Assembly (NCBI GenBank): GCA_950097015.1
Contig: CATNEN010000024.1
Location: forward strand, 6,772,001-6,836,000
Length of the DNA stretch: 64,000 nt
Origin: Macrostomum hystrix
Taxonomy: Eukaryota > Platyhelminthes > Macrostomidae
Direction: 5' to 3'
Shown: piece by piece, positions 12,634-26,589 of the stretch
Numbering within the stretch: position 1 is the first letter of the stretch
Layout of the letters: every line of letters begins with the position of its first letter
Notes under the pieces: generated by a model
Database searches by the model: none
The model's input: the letters and a program-made list of their open reading frames with translations, nothing else
What the model was told of the DNA's origin: nothing
Program-made: the position numbers and the translations under genes

Positions 12634-15600
12634 TTAGAAATCCTCCGCGTAGGAGCCGGGAAAGATTCCCCGCTTACCGCTGGAATCCTCGCCTAGCCAC
12701 CAACCGTCCGAGCACTTCTCAAGGACGCTGACAACGTCGCCCTCACGCAGGCTGAGCTCGTCGGAGTGACCGGCGGCGTAATCGAACAGCGCCCTGGCCC
12801 AGCCGCACACTCGGACACCGTCAGCTGATCTGCTGCCACTGCCACTCTCGGCCTCCTCAATCGGCTCATTGAACTCATCGATTGGCGGCGTTAGGAGAGC
12901 GGCGGCTACCGCGGAAATCGGCGGAGACGAAGGATGCGACGGAGGCGGAGGTGGCGGCGGCGGCGGCGCGTGCTGCCGTTTGCAGCTCGGTGTCCTGGGC
13001 GCACGCAGCGGCGGGTCCAGCTGAGCATAGGTTGGGTCGTCTGGCTCCTCCTCATCCCGGTCGCCTGGCTCGACTGTTGAAGCCGATTGGAACAGTCGGA
13101 AATCGTCCACGCCAAGCTCCGAAGACGCCTCGTCGTGTTCCGCATCCGCGGAGGTGGCAGTGACAGAAGCGCCGGCTGGCCCAGCCGATGAACTATTGGA
13201 CGTTGCCGACTGTATTGACGAAGCCCGCCTCATAGCCGGCGCCAGTCTGAGCACAGTCTGGGGCATGCCCAGGCGATCCTTGCTGCGCTCCAGACAATGC
13301 GCCAGGCTGAACACAGGCCGGCAGGGCGGAGGCGAGCCCGCCAGGGCGTGCAGCGCCAGCTCCTGTTTGTAGCGCGAGGCCTCCAAAAACTGCAGAGTGG
13401 ATCGAATGTGCGACAGTCTGGCGGCGGCCTCGTGCTGCGAGGCGGCCTCGCCGAAGCCCGGACTGGTGTTGTACACCTGCGAATGGTATTTTTGGTTGGC
13501 TCACTGTTATGACCGTTAGCATGACCTTTTAGACTACACAATACAGTACCTATATAAAAGAATAAGCAGTAATAAAAAAGGGTATACACAATGGACAGTA
13601 GCTTCCGAAATGAAATAACTACCCTACTTATAGTAGCTATCCAAATAGGATAATTATACTACTAAGAGTAGCTTTCTAAAAAGGACAATTATACTACTGA
13701 TAGCAGCTTTCCAAATAGGATAATTATACTACTGATAGTAGCTTTCCAAAAAGGATAATTATACTACTGATAGTAGCTTTCCAAAAAGGATAATTATACT
13801 ACTAATAGTAGCTTTCCAAATAGGATAATTATACTACTGATAGTAGCTTTCCAAATAGGATAATTATACTACTGATAGTAGCTTTCCAAAAAGGATAATT
13901 ATACTACTGATAGTAGCTTTCCAAATAGGATAATTATACTACTGATAGTAGCTTTCCAAATAGGATAATTATACTACTGATAGCAGCTTTCCAAATAGGA
14001 TAATTATACTACTGATAGTAGCTTTCCAAATAGGATAATTATATACTACTGATAGTAGCTTTCGAAATAGGATAATTATACTACTGATTCAAAATTGGAT
14101 AATTACAACAATAATAGTGGCTTTCCAAATGGGATAAGTAAAGTTATAATACGAGCGTAGTGGCTTTCTAAAAAATATAATTTAACAGCTTATAGTTTAT
14201 ATGACGCTACTCATAGTAGCCTGTGACAGAAGCAGGAATATAAAGACCAACCTGTAGGAGTTTCTCAACGCCCTCCCGGCCCTTGATCTCGCGCTCAATA
14301 TCAGCACAAATCAGTGCCGTGTAGGAGTGCAGAGCGGCCTCGCGCCGTGCACGATCCATGGGATTGTTGAGATCTTCAGCGTAGCTTTCAAACAGCAGCT
14401 GCTCGCTGGCTGCCAGCAGCGCGCCTCGCTGCTCAACCACTGTGCTTATGTCGGCCTCGATGTCGGCTGTTGAAAGGCAGCGGTGCAGCCGGCCGCTGAG
14501 CTGGGCGTAGGCCGGGGCCAGCTGATCTACTCGACGTTGATAGCGCAGCAGCATCTCATGCGTCAGGCGCAGCCGGTCCGTCTCCAGGGCCTGCAGCTGC
14601 TCGGAGCCCTGTCAGTGATAGGAGGAAATGGTCAGCTGGATGAGGAAGGCGTTGCAGTTGCAACAAGAGCGTTCAGCGGGTTCTGGGCGGATACCAAGCT
14701 GAAGGATCAGGGCTGGGGGCGGATACCCAGCTGAAGGATCAGGGCTGGGGGCGGATACCCAGCTGAAGGATCGGGGCTGGGGGCGGATACCCAACTGAAG
14801 GATTGGGGCTGGGGGCGGAAACCTAACTGAAGGATCGGGGCTGGGGGCGGATACCCAACTGAAGGATCAGGGCTGGGGGCGGATACCTAACTGAAGGATC
14901 GGGGCTGGGGGCGGATACCTAACTGAAGGATCAGGGCTGGGGGCGGATACCCAGCTGAAGGATCGGGGCTGAGGGCAGATACCTAACTGAAGGATTGGGG
15001 CTGGGGGCGGATACCTAACTGAAGGATCGGGGCTGGGGGCGGATACCTAACTGAAGGATCAGTGCTGGGGGCGGATACCTAACTGAAGGATCGGGGCTGG
15101 GGGCGGATACCCAACTGAAGGATCGGGGCTGGGGGCGGATACCTAACTGAAGGATCGGGGCTGGGGGCGGATACCCAGGTGAAGGATCGGTAGATCGAAT
15201 GATTTATTACAATCTGTAGCACACAAGTTCACACGAGAAGGAACCAAAGGCGAATAGAAATGTAACCAGATTACGGAATATTGTTTACCCTAGCAACGGT
15301 GCCCTCCCAGTCGAGCCGGGCCAGCTCCGCGCGCAGGCAGGCGTCGTAGTACTCTTTGTCGCATCTGGCCATGTTAGCCTGGCAGGCGCGGCATTTCTTC
15401 TCCTGCTGCAAGCAACGCACAGAGTGGGAATAAAATTACGGATAACAGCTTCTTGTCTGTTTTAGACCACACCAAAAAGTTTGAATCGCATTAGAAAATC
15501 TAATTCGGAAATTCAGAAATCAGAAATACGAGACTCAGTAGAATGGGACAAAGACTCACCTTGCTAGAGTCCTTCTCAGCCTTAGCATCGCCGCTGCTGG

Positions 15601-18600
15601 TGCCATTGGAGCCGCCTCCGCCGCCGCTGCTGCTTTTCCTGCCAATCTGCGCGTCTGACAAGGCGTCCCAAGCCTTCTCGGCCTCTTTAGCCGAGCAATA
15701 AGCCTTCTTTTTAGCGACCGCCTCCTCGGCCCGCTTGTCCAATAGGGCCCGAATGGACTTTTCAACTTGCACTTCAATCGGCTTGCGCGATTTGTGAAAC
15801 GATTCGTTCAGTTCTCGCATCGGCTTGGTCACCTCCTCGGACAGGTTGGTGGCGAACTCCTGACGAATCTCGGCCTCGCGCTTGATGGACTCGCCTATCG
15901 AGCCCCAGGAGCCGGCCACAGTGCTGGCGAGTCGGTGTGGAGGGTGTGTTATTGTTAATACATTACCGGTTTTGTTTATTCCGTTGGAATGCTAATCCTT
16001 TTTTGTTTAGTTTTCATTAAGTTTTAGTAGCTTTTAGCCAAGTCGTAGCGCTTTGGACTTAAAACAGAGGTCGGGAGTTCGAATCACAGCCCAATGAAAA
16101 ATATTTTAATCCGGCTGTAGCAAAACTATGCCGGCTCCAGCAGTCTATGGACCTTATCCACGTGTGATTCATCAAATTAGCTCGGCCAATTAAATAATCG
16201 TCTATGGCCGTTGGAGAGTGCTTGGAATTCTCCATTTGATTGGCATTTTTTGTCTATGGTCGAGTGTAGTTCTATGGCAGTGGCTGCTACTGCAGTGAAT
16301 GAGAATTCTTAACGTGATTGACTTTTATTCTCGACTTGGCTGACAACTAGAATGCTTTTTCCATACTTTAAATATCGTAGCAAATAAATAATATGAAATT
16401 ATTATTTTAGTGCCCTTAAAAACAGTCTGTCGTGCTAAGAAGCCAGCGGGCAAAATAAAAGTGCAGGATTTCTGCTTGCCACACACACGGAGATTCGGCT
16501 GATACACACATACGACTTGGGCGGGGATCGAGTAAGACGGAAGAAAAGCAACGACCGGCAGGGGACAGACATGGGCTGAGGCGACAAATCAATCGATATG
16601 GAGAGAGGCCTTCCCATTTTCTGAGCGTCTCCCTATCCCACCCTAGTCCCTGGCCAACTCCCTCAGCTCTGCATCCATCCGTTTCTTCCTTATCCCGGCC
16701 TCACTAAGAAAAACCGAACACTGAGTCTGTATTTACTGCTCAATTCTCTATTAGTGCAGCGAATTGGACTGAGACAGCTGTGCGGCACTAAACTAGCAAC
16801 ACTCGACAGCTCACTAGAAGCAAATATATGCACTATGCAGATGAAGAGACGGGAGATTGGGAAAAGATGGGAGATCAGGAGAAGACGGGAGATGAGGAAG
16901 AGATGGGAGATTGGGAAAAGATGAGATATGAAGAACAGATGAGGAAAAGATAAGAGATAGGGAACACGTGGGAGGTTAGGAAGAGATGGGAAATGATGAC
17001 TAGATGGGATATTGGAAAAATATAAGAGATAGAAGATGTGGAGGAAACTTACCCGGCGCACGTGGCGGCCACTTTGGCCATTCGCTGGCTAATCTTGACC
17101 AGGCCGCGGGCATAGTGATGCTCCAATTCGCAGCGTTCAACTAAAATGGCCGACAGCTCCTTGCAGAGATCGTTGCCCTGCTTGATGTAGCGCTTCAGCT
17201 CATCGAATCCATTGGTGCCCTGGACGAAATGGATTGGGGCGCTAGTGTTAACTGTTATATGTTTAGTTTGAATTAAGTTAAAAAATACTCTGCAAGCTGT
17301 AATTTTAACTCCCCAAAAATGCTTGCAACTCTAACAAAAACAGCAGCTTAGAAACTTATAATCCATAAAAATTCCATCTCAAAATCCCAAAACTAAATTT
17401 TGAAAAAAAGAAAAAACGTTTAAATCCCATACAATGGACCAAAGACTCCCAATTTAAGAAATTAAACCCTTAAGCTTCATATCCCAAGCACTGGATCCCT
17501 AAGCGACAGATCCCAAGCACTGGATCCCTAAGCGTCAGATCCCAAACACTGGATCCCTAAGCTTCATATCCCAAACACTGGATCCCTAAGCTTCATATCC
17601 CAAACACTGGATCCCTAAGCATCAGATCCCAAACACTGGATCCCTAAGCGTCAGATCCCAAACACTGGATCCCTAAGCGTCAGATCCCAAACACTGGATC
17701 CCTAAGCGTCAGATCCCAAACACTGGATCCCTAAGCATCAGATCCCAAACACTGGATCCCTAAGCGTCAGATCCCAAACACTGGATCCCTAAGCATCAGA
17801 TCCCAAACACTGGATCCCTAAGCATCAGATCCCAAACACTGGATCCCTAAGCTTCAAATCCCAAACACTGGATCCCGAAGCTTCAAATCCCAAACACTGG
17901 ATCCCAAAGCTTCAGATCCCAAACACTGGATCTCGAAGCTTCAGATCCTAAACACTGGATCCCAAAGCGTCAGATCCCAAACACTGGATCCCTAAGCATC
18001 AGATCCTAAACACTGGATCCCTAAGCGTCAGATCCCAAACACTGGATCCCTAAGCTTTATATCCCAAGCACTGGATCCCTAAGCATCAGATCCCAAACAC
18101 TGGATCCCAAAGCGTCAGATCCCAAACACTGGATCCCTAAGCATCAGATCCCAAACACTGGATCCCTAAGCGTCAGATCCCAAACACTGGACTCCTAAGC
18201 GTCAGATCCCAAACACTGGACTCCTAAGCGTCAGATCCCAAGCACTGGATCTCGAAGCTTAAAATCCCAAACACTGGATCCCAAAGCTTCAGATCCTAAA
18301 CACTGGACCCAAAAGCTTCAGATCCTAAACACTGGATCCCAAAGCTTCAGATCCCAAACACTGGATCCCAAAAACCGGATCCCAAACACTGGATCCCAAA
18401 AACCGGATCCCAAACACTGGATCCCAAAAACCGGATCCCAAAGCTTCAGATCCCAAACACTGGATCCCAAAAACCGGATCCCAAAGCTTCAGATCCCAAA
18501 CACTGGATCCCAAAAACCGGATCACAAAGCTTCAGATCCCAAACACTGGATCCCAAAAACCGGATCCCAAACACTGGATCCCAAAAACCGGATCCCAAAC

Positions 18601-21600
18601 ACTGGATCCCAAAAACCGGATCCCAAAGCTTCAGATCCCAAACACTGGATCCCAAAGCTTCAGATCCCAAACACTGGATCCCAAAGCTTCAGATCCCAAA
18701 CACTGGATCCCTAAATACAGAAAAATTTACGAAATTAACATATATCTCCCTGATTAGGAAAGTAATTAAAAAGTTGATCCCACTGTTACTCTGCGTGCGA
18801 CAGTCATACGCAATCTTTAAATTTGTCAAAGTAATTACAAATTCCATCCCTGATTTCTTCACATGACAGTCGCAAATTTTCTGCCTTACATTTTACTTTA
18901 CAGGCAGAGAGGAAAAAGGAGAGGAACAGAGAAAGTTGTCAGTAACAGATGGTATCGCCCATTGTTGCAGCACTAGCTGCACTCGTTTATTATACTCGTA
19001 CCTATCCAAATTCTCTAGCCAAGGGTTACCTGAATTCACGTGAACAGTTAAGGGGGCACGAGGGGACAGTAATGCAATGAGTAACACCTATTTTAATACT
19101 CCCCAAATAGCTTGTACAATGAGTGCGTAAAGAATAGTTAACAAACTTTGCAGATGATGATTGGCATCTATTTTCGCACTGACTCACACACGAGCTACCA
19201 ATGGCAGGATTCTAGCAAGATTTATATACAAATTATATTAGCTGTACACCTTATATTCAATGATTTCTTACACCTGACCCACAGCGAGACAATCTGATTT
19301 TTAATGCTCTCTGAGCTTTCTAATGCACGTTTCTAATCTGTCTGCTCAATCATCTAATCCTCTAATCTGTCAAAACAATCCTCTAATCTGTCAAATCAAT
19401 CCTCTAATCTGTCAAATCAATCCTCTAATCTGTCAAAACAATCCTCTAATCTGTCGCATCACTCATCTTATACTCTAATCTGTCGCATCACTCATCTTAT
19501 ACTCTAATCTGTCGCATCACTCATCTTATACTCTAATCTGTCGCATCACTCATCTTATACTCTAATCTGTCACATCACTCATCTTATACTCTAATCTGTC
19601 ACATCACTCATCTTATCCTCTAATCTGTCACATCACTCATCTTATACTCTAATCTGTCGCATCACTCATCTTATACTCTAATCTGTCGCATCACTCATCT
19701 TATACTCTAATCTGTCGCATCACTCATCTTATACTCTAATCTGTCGCATCACTCATCTTATACTCTAATCTGTCACATCACTCATCTTATACTCTAATCT
19801 GTCACATCACTCATCTTATCCTCTAATCTGTCACATCACTCATCTTATCCTCTAATCTGTCACATCACTCATCTTATCCTCTAATCTGTCACATCACTCA
19901 TCTTATCCTCTAATCTGTCACATCACTCATCTTATCCTCTAATCTGTCACATCACTCATCTTATACTCTAATCTGTCACATCACTCATCTTATCCTCTAA
20001 TCTGTCACATCACTCATCTTATCCTCTAATCTGTCACATCACTCATCTTATCCTATAATCTGTCACATCACTCATCTTATACTCTAATCTGTCACATCAC
20101 TCATCTTATCCTCTAATCTGTCACATCACTCATCTTATCCTCTAATCTGTCACATCACTCATCTTATCCTCTAATCTGTCACATCACTCATCTTATCCTC
20201 TAATCTGTCACATCTCTCATCTTATCCTCTAATCTGTCACATCACTCATCTTATCCTCTAATCTGTCACATCACTCATCTTATCCTCTAATCTGTCACAT
20301 CACTCATCTTATACTCTAATCTGTCACATCACTCATCTTATCCTCTAATCTGTCACATCACTCATCTTATCCTCTAATCTGTCACATCACTCATCTTATC
20401 CTCTAATCTGTCACATCACTCATCTTATACTCTAATCTGTCACATCACTCATCTTATCTTCTAATCTGTCACATCACTCATATTATACTCTAATCTGTCA
20501 CATCACTCATATTATCCTCTAATCTGTCACATCACTCATCTTATACTCTAATCTGTCACATCACTCATCTTATCCTCTAATGTGTCACATCACTCATCTT
20601 ATCTTCTAATCTGTCACATCACTCATATTATACTCTAATCTGTCACATCACTCATATTATCCTCTAATCTGTCACATCACTCATCTTATCCTCTAATCTG
20701 TCACATCACTCATCTTATCCTCTAATCTGTCACATCACTCATCTTATCCTCTAATCTGTCACATCACTCATCTTATCCTCTAATCTGTCACATCACTCAT
20801 CTTATCTTCTAATCTGTCACATCACTCATCTTATCCTCTAATCTGTCACATCACTCATCTTATCTTCTAATCTGTCACATCACTCATCTTATCCTCTAAT
20901 CTGTCACATCACTCATCTTATCTTCTAATCTGTCACATCACTCATCTTATCCTCTAATCTGTCACATCACTCATCTTATCTTCTAATCTGTCACATCACT
21001 CATCTTATCCTCTAATGTGTCACATCACTCATCTTATACTCTAATCTGTCGCATCACTCATCTTATACTCTAATCTGTCGCATCACTCATCTTATACTCT
21101 AATCTGTCGCATCACTCATCTTATACTCTAATCTGTCACATCACTCATCTTATCCTCTAATCTGTCACATCACTCATCTTATCCTCTAATCTGTCACATC
21201 ACTCATCTTATCCTCTAATCTGTCACATCACTCATCTTATACTCTAATCTGTCACATCACTCATCTTATCCTCTAATCTGTCACATCACTCATCTTATCC
21301 TCTAATCTGTCACATCACTCATCTTATCCTATAATCTGTCACATCACTCATCTTATACTCTAATCTGTCACATCACTCATCTTATCCTCTAATCTGTCAC
21401 ATCACTCATCTTATCCTCTAATCTGTCACATCACTCATCTTATCCTCTAATCTGTCACATCACTCATCTTATCCTCTAATCTGTCACATCTCTCATCTTA
21501 TCCTCTAATCTGTCACATCACTCATCTTATCCTCTAATCTGTCACATCACTCATCTTATCCTCTAATCTGTCACATCACTCATCTTATACTCTAATCTGT

Positions 21601-23769
21601 CACATCACTCATCTTATCCTCTAATCTGTCACATCACTCATCTTATCCTCTAATCTGTCACATCACTCATCTTATCCTCTAATCTGTCACATCACTCATC
21701 TTATACTCTAATCTGTCACATCACTCATCTTATACTCTAATCTGTCACATCACTCATCTTATCTTCTAATCTGTCACATCACTCATATTATACTCTAATC
21801 TGTCACATCACTCATATTATCCTCTAATCTGTCACATCACTCATCTTATACTCTAATCTGTCACATCACTCATCTTATCCTCTAATGTGTCACATCACTC
21901 ATCTTATCTTCTAATCTGTCACATCACTCATATTATACTCTAATCTGTCACATCACTCATATTATCCTCTAATCTGTCACATCACTCATCTTATCCTCTA
22001 ATCTGTCACATCACTCATCTTATCCTCTAATCTGTCACATCACTCATATTATACTCTAATCTGTCACATCACTCATATTATCCTCTAATCTGTCACATCA
22101 CTCATCTTATCCTCTAATCTGTCACATCACTCATCTTATCCTCTAATCTGTCACATCACTCATCTTATCTTCTAATCTGTCACATCACTCATATTATACT
22201 CTAATCTGTCACATCACTCATATTATCCTCTAATCTGTCACATCACTCATCTTATCCTCTAATCTGTCACATCACTCATCTTATCCTCTAATCTGTCACA
22301 TCACTTATCTTATCCTCTAATGTGTCAAATATGGGATATGTCAGTTTACTGATCTAATATTCCAATCTGTCAGACCACTAACCAACTCGCTTATCCATCT
22401 GCTATCTTATATCAGTACATCGATAGACCATAGCTTTTCCTCTTATAAGAATATTCTAAGCCAACTTCCCAAATCCAATTTCCCCAAAATGTCGCATTTC
22501 TGCACAAAACGAATCGGGTGACGCCAATGGAAGGGGAAAAGCGAATAAACATTGTCCAAGAAAATAAAGCACTGCACTATATATATATTAGTAGCACTAT
22601 AAGTAAAGAGCGAATACACAGTTCTAAAATTAGGCATGCTTCGTGTTGAAGTGACGCAGATGGTCTGCTAGTCAAAGATTTTACAATAGACTAAGGAAAT
22701 GGCATTTGAAACGAATAGCAGATAATCGTTCTTGTCTACTATCGTAAAAGTCCGCGTTTTATTTGTTTCTTGGTGAGACTATAAAAACGGATGTGAACTC
22801 AAATAATGAGAAGGTCAGAACTTTACTTGTAACAATTGACAATTAGCTAAAAATTAGGCATTGAGACTGACATCACATACTAAATGTGATAATGAGATTC
22901 TCACACACTAAACCACGAGAATGAACTCAAAGTTCAGAGAATGAACTCACACACTAAACAATGGGAATGAACTCAAAGTTCAGAGAATGAACTCACACAC
23001 TAAACTACGCACACTCACACAATGAACTCAAAGTTCAGAGAATAAACTCACACTAAACTAAACTATGAACTCAAAGTTCAGAGAATGAACTCACACACTA
23101 AACTACACACACTCACACAATGAACTCAAAGTTCAGAGAATAAACTCACACTAAACTATGGGAATGAACTCAAAGTTCAGAGAATGAACTCACACACTAA
23201 ACCACGAGAATGAACTCAAAGTTCAGAGAATAATCTCAAAGACTAAACTATGGGAATGAAAAAACATTTCAGAGAATAAACTCACACACTAAACTATGGG
23301 AATGAACTCAAAGTTCAGAGAATAAACTCAAAGACTAAACTATGGGAATGAAAAAACATTTCAGAGAAGAAACTCACACACTAAACTATGGGAATGAAAA
23401 AACATTTCAGAGAAGAAACTCAAAGACTAAACTATGGGAATGAAAAAACATTTCAGAGAATAAACTCACACACTAAATCATGAGAATCAACTCACACCAA
23501 ACCATGTCAATGAACTTAAAATCCAGAAGCCCCTTGATTACCTTTCGCACATAGTACATATTTTCGTCCACATTGGGCAGGCCAGGCGACATGCTAGCGG
23601 ACAGGAATCGAAATGGATTGCCAAGTCTAGAGGCAGCTGGCGACAGTGAAATCGAAGCGCTGGTTGAGTTGGACGACAAAGAGCTATTGTTGTGATTGGA
23701 CGATGGGCCGCCAATGCAGCTGCCTGGTGACGAAGACAGAGTCAACGATCTGCGCTTTGGAGACTGCAT
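12634..23769 (-). CDS. NOSTRIN: NOSTRIN-type F-BAR and SH3 adaptor
   Basis: Six minus-strand exons joined by GT-AG introns in matching phase: 23769-23542, 17219-17053, 15923-15560, 15405-15289, 14608-14252 and 13476-12634, predicting 691 residues. The first exon is a Ser-rich leader. Exons 2-5 form the FCH/F-BAR coiled coil (GFDELKRYIKQGNDLCKEL at the start; LNNPMDRARREA near the end, the segment I match to NOSTRIN rather than to PACSIN or CIP4). The last exon holds a linker with nine prolines and a C-terminal SH3 domain (ALFDYAAGHSDELSLREGD, then DGWWLGE and FPGSYAEDF). NOSTRIN proteins bind membranes, dynamin and N-WASP and influence endocytosis and nitric oxide synthase trafficking. The protein is longer than the ~500-residue human one through the leader, a Gly/Ser insert in exon 3 and the linker. 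Every intron except the short one between exons 3 and 4 contains a minisatellite. The true 5' UTR is not located; the ATG at 23769 is the first plausible start. Confidence 0.92.
13610..14110. repeat. 35-bp intronic minisatellite
   Basis: About 14 copies of a 35-bp AT-rich unit containing GATAATTATACTACTGATAG and GCTTTCCAAA, in the last NOSTRIN intron (13477-14251). Copies become degenerate toward the exon at 14252. Confidence 0.96.
14690..15190. repeat. 32-bp GC-rich intronic minisatellite
   Basis: About 15 copies of a 32-bp unit containing GGGGCTGGGGGCGGATACC and CTGAAGGATC, in the intron between NOSTRIN exons 4 and 5. G-runs on the plus strand mean C-runs in the pre-mRNA. Confidence 0.96.
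16023..16110 (+). mobile_element. Degenerate tRNA-like (SINE head) relic
   Basis: A-box-like TAGCCAAGTCG (16035-16045) and a good B box GTTCGAATC (16077-16085) at tRNA spacing, inside the NOSTRIN intron but on the opposite strand. The T-stem and acceptor stem do not pair, so this is not a functional tRNA gene. A SINE promoter relic is more likely. The unique sequence after it, to about 16300, may be the SINE body, but I see no tail or target duplication. Confidence 0.4.
16840..17035. repeat. Degenerate purine-rich short repeat
   Basis: Imperfect repeats of GAGATGGGAGATTGGGAAAAG type, about 23 bp, in the NOSTRIN intron immediately next to the exon ending at 17053. Transcribed on the minus strand, this gives a pyrimidine-rich tract just inside the 5' splice site. 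Confidence 0.7.
17475..18715. repeat. 29-bp minisatellite, NOSTRIN first intron
   Basis: About 43 copies of a 29-bp unit built on CAAACACTGGATCCCTAAGC plus a CATCAGATCC or CGTCAGATCC half. From 18290 a derived form takes over with an added AAAAACCGGATCC segment, giving mixed periods. Many BamHI-type GGATCC sites recur at fixed spacing. Confidence 0.96.
18716..19365. other. Unique intronic sequence
   Basis: AT-rich unique DNA between two arrays in the NOSTRIN first intron. Nothing recognised. Confidence 0.5.
19370..22330. repeat. 29-bp minisatellite, largest array in the window
   Basis: About 100 copies of a 29-bp unit containing CATCACTCATCTTATCCTC and TAATCTGTCA, in NOSTRIN intron 1. Variant units (TATCCTATAATC, CATCTCTCAT, GTCGCATCAC, CATATTATACTC) recur at a shift of 1,276 bp (44 units) or close to it, showing segmental duplication inside the array. 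The 5' edge has shorter precursor repeats (CAATCCTCTAATCTGTCAAA). Confidence 0.97.
22880..23505. repeat. Composite 46-58-bp intronic repeat
   Basis: About a dozen imperfect units made of GAATGAACTCAAAGTTCAGA (which contains the dyad CTTTGA/TCAAAG class) and CACACACTAAACTATGGGAA. A variant block with AAAAAACATTTCAGAGAA takes over at the right end. It lies 40-660 bp inside intron 1 from the first NOSTRIN exon. Confidence 0.9.
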
Positions 23770-26585
23770 AAAATTTCTGCCTTACTTGGTTTTAAAATAT
23801 GTCGTCTTTTTTATTTTCTTTAACCTTGCATTTGTATTTTAGTGAGAATGGTGAGCAAGTGGCTGCCAGTGCACTTGCAAATTTGTTAGTGTTGGTGTTA
23901 GCATAGCTTTTTTAACTTATAGATGGAAGTTAAAAGTTTGCTACCTTCATCTGTTTACACATTATGCTTGTTGATGGACAAGTAAACTGAAAAAATAGTG
24001 TTCTGCAAATTAAATTCTACATTTTTTAAAGAAAAAGAATAGATTAATAAAGCTTTTGTTTTAATTTCTAAGGGGCTGTGGGCACAAAGGAATGGTTTGA
24101 AGACAGTGAATTAGCAGCAATAGAGGCAATTTTGCTTCAAAACTAATTTTGGTGCCCATGTGCAAGCATATAGATATGTCACAGACGTGTTACTAACAAT
24201 TTTATATTTGAAATATAACTAGGCCTTGTAAGGCTGGCCATTATGGGCTTAAGTTGAAAAAAAACATTCAAGCCCTTTTTCTATATAGTTAGCTATTTTC
24301 CAAATTATGGCTATGCTAAGGATTCAAATAAAGAGACTCATACAGGTACAAGGCTTGCACATATTGTTCTTAATATAACCTCTCTTACCTTGGATAGCAA
24401 TACTAAATATAATAATTTTCAGCCCTTAGTCTAACAGAGTACTTTTATGAATTTTATTTATATAAAAACAAATTAGTATCTTCATCTTTATGTATATGTC
24501 AATAGAAGATACATATAATGACCATATAAATGAAAAGAAAATCTTAGAAAATACTACTAATTTTTTTATCTCAAGAAAATTAATCTATATAATGTCTTAA
24601 TGGCATAATATGACAGGGAAACCACTGAACCTCTAGCAAACAAAGATATCAAATGATATCAAATAGAGACATCCATAATCAGAGAGCAGCTGCCATGAGG
24701 CGTAAGTAACCATGCAAAAATACAAATTGCCTTAATGTTAAAAATCTACAAATTTCTCTAAATCTGGCCTAATTTAAAATTTCCTTGCAATTCGTTTTTC
24801 TCTTCCCTTTGTTTCATATTATTTTTTTCACTTCCTCCCATTAAGTATTTGTTTTGCAATAATTCATGAATAATGTTAGACCTTGATTTTGCTTTTACAT
24901 CTGATGAAAGCAATTTATTGGGAAAAAATAATCAGCACTCATTGATGGTGTGCACTAAAAAATACATTATAAATTAAGATACTACTTGTAACTGTAACCA
25001 TATTTACATATAGCATCAAAATGTACACACACATTACACATAAATTAGTTGGGGCAATTGCTAAGTTGTGATAAGCCAGGCCCTGGGCATACCAGGCTAG
25101 CCGATTATTTAAGTATATATGGGCTGAATGCCCAGTGAAAAAACGTGACCAATTTCAATCCCGAATGTGTTATAAAAATTTAAAGTCATTTATTTCAAAT
25201 AGCTATAAGCATTATATTGGTTTATTGGTCTGTCATTCAGTATAACAGATTTCAAACGATTCAGTATTTATATATAATAATAACGCACAAAACTAAGAAA
25301 GTAATTTCGAAAAAGGAAAACATACAAACAGAAAATTTTTTTTTTATGTTGAACTTTCATTCGTAAATTAATTGCTCGTGGAATTTATTATCATTGCTGC
25401 TAGTTGCTACATAGTAAAAAATTATTTAATTAAAATTTTCTCAATTCTCGGAAACATTTCAATGCTCAGTTGTCGCAGTAAAACAATTCAATACGTATAT
25501 TAAAGTAGCATTTGTGAAAAATCGCTCTAAAAATTGAAAATATATAATTTAATTTCTCTTAAAGTATTATTTATGTTCTTTAAGTGTCATTTTAAATACG
25601 AACTAACAGATGAAGTCGGCTGATGCCTTTTAATTGTATGCTGCATGTAGGGGACCGCAAGTTATACCTTGCCAGTGGGCTTGTGTATTGTCAAATTCAA
25701 TGTAGGACAGTACTTCTCTGCATGTATAATCTTTATGGCCTACATTTAGAAAGCGATCGTGATTATAGTTTGTAAATGCTTAAAAGATCGAGTAATCTCG
25801 AAGGCAATTACATCTTAAAAGAAGAGATATGCACACAATCTTTGACAAAAGAAGTGTTTGAAGGAGACAATTGACTCCTTATTGCTTGACGTACTTCAAA
25901 GCATTCGTCCCTTCTTTCCTTGTTATGGAGCTATTGTTATCATCTTCATTATCGTCGTCCAAGAAACATGTCACAAAAAGTGTCTTTATATACGAGAATT
26001 TAACCTTAATTAGGCATTCAGGCATCCTTCATATTCTTATGACTTGAATTTTATACAAAAAAGAAATTCAAGCCTCAAAAAGATAATCGGTTCGTTATAA
26101 CAAGTGCTGCCTATAACTTAAATCAGTTGCCAGCATTGCGCTACGTCGAAAGCACACAAATGTTCTGTGAGTCTATTAACTAGTGGAGCTTCACTGAAGA
26201 CAAGAAGCAGTACGAAGAGGTGAGGAATCAACTTCCAAAATCAGCCCACCTTTCGGAGTTAAGACCTTTAAGCCAGGAGCAAGTGCAGGTACAAAAAATG
26301 TGATTGATCGGCTGAAACAGCATGAAAAAAGCCAATTGAACAAATATATGTAGGCCCAACGAAAGGCTATGAGGCGACCTGATCTCACACAAGCGAGTTT
26401 CAAACACTTGAGTGAACTTAATTTCCGCTATTGTTTCAAAGAACGCCTACGAATTAGTATTTTACTTTATTTTCATTTCTCCCTACCGCTCTTTAGCTTC
26501 ATTGTGCATAGTCTTTTTGCAGTTCCAGCTAGCTTTCTCTCTTTCCATTGCCTCTCCATTTCACCCCCTTTGCATTTGCAACTCT
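23770..26585. other. Long unique AT-rich region upstream of NOSTRIN
   Basis: The longest repeat-free stretch outside the virus-like element. It should contain the NOSTRIN promoter and 5' UTR exon(s) on the minus strand, but no TATA box or unambiguous exon could be assigned. No ORF carries recognisable content. Confidence 0.45.
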
Positions 26586-26589
26586 CCCA

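Noticed and set aside
16028-16100. Functional tRNA gene
   Set aside because: A and B boxes are recognisable, but the T-stem and acceptor stem do not pair, so it is a SINE or pseudo-tRNA relic.
19370-22330. CRISPR-like 29-bp regular repeats
   Set aside because: No spacers between units and eukaryotic splice context; it is an ordinary minisatellite.
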